From Kiritimatiellia bacterium (GTDB lineage: Bacteria; Verrucomicrobiota; Kiritimatiellia; RFP12; UBA1067), in NCBI GenBank assembly GCA_016303225.1, contig JAEDMC010000062.1:1-14476 (forward strand): 14,476 nucleotides of DNA, in the 5' to 3' direction. The notes beneath the pieces were generated by a model that worked only from the letters and a program-made list of their open reading frames with translations, ran no database searches and was not told where the DNA came from. A program made the translations under genes and the position numbers. This document shows, piece after piece, positions 11,801 to 14,476 of the stretch (positions within the stretch are counted from its first letter, which is position 1; each line of letters opens with the position of its first letter).

Positions 11801-14131
11801 ATCACAAGCGTGGAGGGTCCGGAGAAGACGACGTTCACCTCGCTCGGCACGACGACTTGCGACCACCGCAACCTGACTGTCAGCAGTTCGGATGCCATCC
11901 TCATATCCGGACTCACCTTTGCCGATGGCTATGCCGCAAATTACGGTTGGACGGCGTCCATAGAGATGTCGGCGGGCGTGGTCTCCAATTGCGTGTTCAA
12001 GAATATCCGCCGGGTTTCGCGTTCGGCGGCATGCTACTTCTACGGCACGGCGAAGGCGGTGGACTGCGTGTTTGACGGCCACGGCATGGGCTGGAGCAAC
12101 GACTCGGCCACCCAGTCGGGCGTACGCATCGAGGAGAGTGCCGTCCTTGACCGCTGCGAGATCTTTGCGTTTAAGATTGAGAATGGCTACGAATCGGCGG
12201 GCTATGACGGCGAGTCGCCCGTGCGCATCGCGTCTGCGAACGCCGTGCTGCGCAACTCCTATGTCCACCACTGCACGAACGGCGTGCCGACGAGTGCGAA
12301 CGTGAAGAACCGCGGCCCGATCGGCCTCATCAACGGGCGCATCGAGAACTGCACGATCGTCAACAATGTCTGCGCGGGCTATGGCGGCGGCGTGTGGGCG
12401 ATCGGCGGCACCGTCGTCAACTCGATCATCTGGGACAACAAGGCGGGCATGGCGGGCAACGACGTCTACGTGCGGGGCAGCGCGACGCCGAAGTTCCTCT
12501 ATTCGTGCGCCTCCGATTTCGAAGCCGGCGCGGCAATCACGGGCGAGGGATGCACGGCGAAGGCACCGAACTTCGACACCGAGAGGCCCTATCACCTGAC
12601 GCCGCTCTCGACCGCCAGCCTGAACACGGGGGCGAATCTGGACTGGATGACCGCAGGGGCGGTGGACAAGGACCGGTTGCCGCGCGTCGTGCGTAACGGC
12701 GAGATCGCGGCGGACGGCGTGGACATGGGCTGCTTCGAGTATCAAGAGTCCACGCTCGTTCCGCTTGACGGTACGATCGACGTGGTCGGCGCTGCGTCGG
12801 GCCGTGCGCCGTTCACGGCGACGCTGGAGGCCAGCATCGTGGGCGACGAGCAGGGGCTTGCGCTTGTCTGGGACTTCGGTGACGGCGAGTCGGTCGCGGG
12901 CGGAAAGCGCGTGACGCATACCTATGAGGAACCGGGCAGCTACACAGTCACAGTGCACGCCTCGAACGGCGCGGCGGAAGAGAAGGACATCGCCGCGACG
13001 GCGCCGGTCGTCGTCGTGCCGCAGGTCTGCTACGTGTCGAAGGAAGGCAAGGGCATCGCGCCCTACATGACGTGGGAGAACGCCGCGACGAATCTCCACG
13101 ACGCGGTGGAACTCAACCCGAAGACGGTGTTCGTCTCCAACGGACTCTATAAGATCAGTCGCGAGATTTGCATTCAGAGCGACCTCGAGCTGAGGAGCGT
13201 GAATGGTCCAGAAGTGACGATCGTCGATGCGGGGGGCGCGTGCCGCAACCTCTGGATGACCGATCAGGCCGAGGGTGCGGTTGTCGACGGTTTCTCACTC
13301 TGGCGCGGAGCGGGCAACTGGGATGCGAAGAGCAATTACGCGCGGGTTGAGGCCGGCACGCTCTCGAACTGCATCCTGAGCAACAGCTATGGGTCCGTTT
13401 ACCGCGATTCGGCGGTGCTGGTGAAGGGGAAGGGGCGGATGTCCGACTGCGTGGTCGACAACGCTGGCATGGGCGGCAACGCCGACTGCACGCACTTCTT
13501 CGGTACGGTCGTCCAGTCGGGCGGCGTCATTGAGCGCTGCACGATCCAGCGCTACATCTACACGAATCAGGGCGGCGCGAGCGGCACGCATGGTGCGGTG
13601 CACGTCGAGGGGACGGGCGTCTTCCGGAACTGCCTGGTGAAGGACTGCGTGACGACACAGGTGGCATCCGGCGAGGCCAAGCGCGCTGCGGTGCTGGTGA
13701 GCGAACAGGGCGTCGTCGAGAACTGCACGATCGTCAATTCGAAGAGTTGCCAGCCAGGTGCGGGTCTCACGATCCTCTCCGGCACGCCGACAGTCCGGAA
13801 CTGCATCGTCTGGGGCGCGACGCTGGGCGATGGTATGGCCACGACTGCTGTGCGCGTCATCGGTACGGCCACGCCGCGCATCACCTACAGCTGCGCGCCG
13901 GAACTGACGGCGGGCGAGGGCAACACGACGGCCGATCCGCAGTTCCGGGCCAAGAGCGGGGTGCCGTACCGGTTCGGCTCAGGCTCGCCGTGCTACGACA
14001 GCGCGCAGAAGCTCGACTGGATGGACGAGTCCGCCGTCGACCGTCTTGGCAACGTCAGAATCTACAGCGTTGCTCCCGACATGGGCTGTTACGAGAGCCT
14101 GTCCGGCGGCCTGAAGTTGATTGTGCGGTAA
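8861..14131 (+). CDS. Giant secreted LamG / beta-helix / PKD protein
   Basis: This is a 1756-aa exported protein of unknown function. A signal peptide (MNAVRSIVAGLLCLAGVAQG) precedes ADLPVKY. Two LamG-like concanavalin-fold domains follow. The first (about 24-205) opens YLAYVEATGSQYVDTGFVP and the second (about 211-395) opens LEYVRFANGTYVDTGVVP. Three parallel beta-helix modules begin at residues 495 (YVAEFGDD), 926 (CYMSTTGSN) and 1390 (CYVSKEGKG). Each has a W-x-x-A...A start, SNC/ENCTIVN ladder turns and, in modules 2 and 3, a closing DMGC[FY]E resembling choice-of-anchor Q proteins. PKD domains with WDFGDG at 873 and 1337 separate the modules. There is no transmembrane segment, sortase signal or barrel; the tail is GGLKLIVR. 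AAGGAG (8849-8854) lies six bases before the ATG. I cannot point to a clear promoter, but the preceding terminator implies one in 8783-8845. Carbohydrate binding is plausible; no catalytic residues are assigned. Confidence 0.87.
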   Translation: MNAVRSIVAGLLCLAGVAQGADLPVKYLAYVEATGSQYVDTGFVPNGNTKIEATYQLTALESQHNYVFGVYGANGSGRCQFSPAAKTYAGFGDGYSDSITWQEDTAWHTVEMNKGTFKVDGNQIYSRSFAGASKNLFLFAVNANGTAADFATDRISLVKIYDNGVLKRLMVPCEMSDGRVGFWDFVTGAFYGDRASGNFVGGAEVSPLERLEYVRFANGTYVDTGVVPADHETAIRFRDEKSAAGGYLFGGANNNQWLYSFWSSGASWTWGYSGTASHSYSGYTPNVDHTLVFNDMAGGRVYMDGLDMGKGMEATPTSRLYLGRRYNVYNYEGRIYWVKVTARTTGDLALWLEPMRVCGTVGFYDPAAGKLLLQGAGTLSAGPLQAGQFEIAGQRDFTVEGMTPACGLYEDVAVGAEIAVSAPAETVIAPELKVTCTGWKLYEWDDQAMGWVYNEGRANASGSGTSFTYVHMGVATKLEWQWSFANPVVAGDERYVAEFGDDTADGTSWATAKKTVQAAIDAAPDHGKVLAAPGLYHELRTAITADNVIHSVYLTRPVSVIGVAGPALTTVDAGLDTARAGAKVTHAEALLTGFSFVNCAHKAKARATGVEADAGMVSNCVVDIRAHDAYHGTHFRFWGTSRGYDLALKPKSIGSNETSSFIYLYGDSVVDGLTVTGMKYTGNDLRHYVWLGGNAVLRNALIADNEQGSYEIPKLYPMVCLDSATCRLEDSTIVNNYIYSQDGVIQVNNAKAVVTNTIVYFNSSKNAVNKDIHNGVNKARFFNCCSTELAGGEANGNIVTDPQFVDAANGDYRLRSLSQAKEMGATWLRPAGGVAQFECAGDADTYVSASGEPLEATFTGYCAGEQGEVTALWDFGDGTTSTDWPSTTHTYKTPGAYKVTLTLNDGVSAPAVYTFAKSLVCMPETCYMSTTGSNTYPYDTWEKATPSLQAALDVGSSKIVVTNGNYEIPAPVIGISRAVAITSVEGPEKTTFTSLGTTTCDHRNLTVSSSDAILISGLTFADGYAANYGWTASIEMSAGVVSNCVFKNIRRVSRSAACYFYGTAKAVDCVFDGHGMGWSNDSATQSGVRIEESAVLDRCEIFAFKIENGYESAGYDGESPVRIASANAVLRNSYVHHCTNGVPTSANVKNRGPIGLINGRIENCTIVNNVCAGYGGGVWAIGGTVVNSIIWDNKAGMAGNDVYVRGSATPKFLYSCASDFEAGAAITGEGCTAKAPNFDTERPYHLTPLSTASLNTGANLDWMTAGAVDKDRLPRVVRNGEIAADGVDMGCFEYQESTLVPLDGTIDVVGAASGRAPFTATLEASIVGDEQGLALVWDFGDGESVAGGKRVTHTYEEPGSYTVTVHASNGAAEEKDIAATAPVVVVPQVCYVSKEGKGIAPYMTWENAATNLHDAVELNPKTVFVSNGLYKISREICIQSDLELRSVNGPEVTIVDAGGACRNLWMTDQAEGAVVDGFSLWRGAGNWDAKSNYARVEAGTLSNCILSNSYGSVYRDSAVLVKGKGRMSDCVVDNAGMGGNADCTHFFGTVVQSGGVIERCTIQRYIYTNQGGASGTHGAVHVEGTGVFRNCLVKDCVTTQVASGEAKRAAVLVSEQGVVENCTIVNSKSCQPGAGLTILSGTPTVRNCIVWGATLGDGMATTAVRVIGTATPRITYSCAPELTAGEGNTTADPQFRAKSGVPYRFGSGSPCYDSAQKLDWMDESAVDRLGNVRIYSVAPDMGCYESLSGGLKLIVR
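12342..12363 (+). repeat. 22-bp exact repeat within the beta-helix gene (copy 1)
   Basis: Twenty-two identical bases starting TCGAGAACTGCACGATCGTC recur in the same codon phase at 13716-13737. They encode the beta-helix turn ENCTIVN in modules 2 and 3. Exact identity including third positions suggests recent duplication or gene conversion between the modules. Confidence 0.6.
13716..13737 (+). repeat. 22-bp exact repeat within the beta-helix gene (copy 2)
   Basis: Second copy of the repeat at 12342-12363, 1374 bases (458 codons) downstream. This is close to the 464-residue offset between the starts of modules 2 and 3, so the copies occupy similar, though not exactly equal, positions in each module. 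Confidence 0.6.
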
Positions 14132-14241
14132 TCTCCACGACGGCGGATGTGATATAGGGGTTATGAATAATGTTGTTGTCGGTTTAGCGACGCGACTACA
14201 AGCCAAAATTTTTTCAAAACACCCTGGAGATTTTCTGAGTG

Positions 14242-14289
14242 ACGAAACGCGTCTCACCCCGATAAATGAAGGGTGAGATGCGTTTTCGT
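14242..14289. terminator. Long imperfect hairpin, possible bidirectional terminator
   Basis: ACGAAACGCGTCTCACCC (14242-14259) pairs with 14271-14289 over about 18 bp, with one bulged A and one G-U pair, around an 11-base loop. TTTT lies within the 3' arm, so on the plus strand the inner TCTCACCC stem is followed by GCGTTTTCG. On the minus strand the mirror arm gives GCGTTTCG. It sits between convergent genes, 110 bp after the beta-helix protein's stop. Without a true T-tract after the full stem, the terminator role is tentative. Confidence 0.5.
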
Positions 14290-14299
14290 ATCTGTAAGG

Positions 14300-14332
14300 G
14301 CGGCCGCAGCCGGATTTTCCGACTACGGCCGC
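14300..14332. other. GC-rich hairpin in the convergent intergenic region
   Basis: GCGGCCG (14300-14306) pairs with CGGCCGC (14326-14332). An inner CGG/CCG pairing around ATTTT makes a longer imperfect stem. It lies between the 14242-14289 hairpin and the ACCTCC repeat. It may add to termination on either strand, but no T-tract follows it. Confidence 0.45.
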
Positions 14333-14380
14333 ACCTCCAACCTCCACCTCCACCTCCAACCTCCACCTACAACCTACCTC
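14333..14380. repeat. ACCTCC/ACCTCCA microsatellite
   Basis: Units of six or seven bases (ACCTCCA, ACCTCC, ACCTCC, ACCTCCA, ACCTCC, ACCTAC...) are arrayed without interruption, giving five CCTCC cores at 14334, 14341, 14347, 14353 and 14360. The plus strand therefore repeats the anti-Shine-Dalgarno core of 16S rRNA. The minus strand repeats GGAGGT directly after the stop codon of the minus-strand gene. Confidence 0.8.
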
Positions 14381-14474
14381 ACTCCTTGCGCAGGGTGAAG
14401 TCGATCCAGACGTTGAGGTCAGTCGCTTCGCCGTGCTTCAGGTAGAGGCCGAGGTGGCATTCGTGGTCGCCCGG
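14379..14474 (-). CDS. C-terminal end of an unidentified minus-strand protein (partial)
   Basis: Read on the minus strand, one frame is open from the window edge to a TGA at 14381-14379. It encodes 31 residues with a natural-looking, beta-rich sequence (GLYLKHGEATDLNVWIDF, ending TLRKE). Third positions are G/C-rich as in the other genes. The gene enters from beyond the right edge and is convergent with the beta-helix giant. The family cannot be named from this fragment. Confidence 0.6.
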   Translation of the reverse strand, partial: PGDHECHLGLYLKHGEATDLNVWIDFTLRKE

Positions 14475-14476
14475 CT

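Noticed and set aside
9638..13099. Very long open frame on the minus strand (1153 codons) opposite the beta-helix giant
   Set aside because: It is Arg/Ala/His-rich with no recognisable domain and no ribosome binding site. It mirrors the GC-biased codons of the plus-strand gene, whose domain content is clear.
14150..14215. T-rich run AAAATTTTTT after the second giant as a terminator
   Set aside because: The only upstream stem (GTCG/CGAC) is 4-5 bp and about 20 bases away, so it does not make an intrinsic terminator.
1..14476. CRISPR array, transposase, integrase, rRNA
   Set aside because: No regularly spaced direct repeats of CRISPR type, no DDE or recombinase motifs and no rRNA-like sequence were seen on either strand.

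Overview
The window looks like a chromosomal segment of a GC-rich, Gram-negative (LPS-making) bacterium. The best guess is Kiritimatiellota or another Verrucomicrobiota-type lineage. This rests on three things: LpxI (not LpxH) used for lipid A, very large secreted modular proteins (LamG-like, parallel beta-helix, PKD, InlB-type repeats), and a small Lys/Ala histone-H1-like protein. The assignment is an inference from gene content; there is no marker gene such as rRNA.

Layout. 1-68 is the last codons of an unidentified gene. 93-3303 is an envelope block: lpxI, an archaeal-type AAA ATPase with a winged-helix tail, and lpxB. LpxI makes lipid X from UDP-2,3-diacylglucosamine, and LpxB condenses lipid X with a second UDP-2,3-diacylglucosamine to give the lipid A disaccharide. 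The ATPase between them has no obvious lipid A role. lpxI and the ATPase gene each start 6-7 nt after a perfect extended -10 box (TGGTATAAT) with no Shine-Dalgarno, so both transcripts are probably leaderless. lpxB and later genes have normal ribosome binding sites. lpxB carries two copies of a dispersed-looking repeat, in inverted orientation and in frame, either side of its conserved LPGSR motif.

3329-8137 encodes a 1602-aa secreted protein made of three long diverged repeats joined by InlB-like linkers, only 25 bp behind lpxB. 8138-8790 is a compact small-gene region: a probable terminator, a tRNA-Leu(GAG) with clear promoter and terminator, and a 67-aa H1-like DNA-binding protein with its own promoter and terminator. 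8861-14131 encodes a second secreted giant (1756 aa): two LamG-like domains, then three beta-helix modules separated by two PKD domains. Both giants end in a similar hydrophobic tail closing with arginine, a possible lineage-specific sorting or terminal-strand signal.

14132-14378 is a convergent intergenic region with two hairpins and an ACCTCC microsatellite. It is followed by the 3' end of an unidentified minus-strand gene. I see no CRISPR array, transposase or rRNA. The most unusual items are the in-frame repeat pair in lpxB, the leaderless promoter pair, and the shared C-terminal tail of the two giants.
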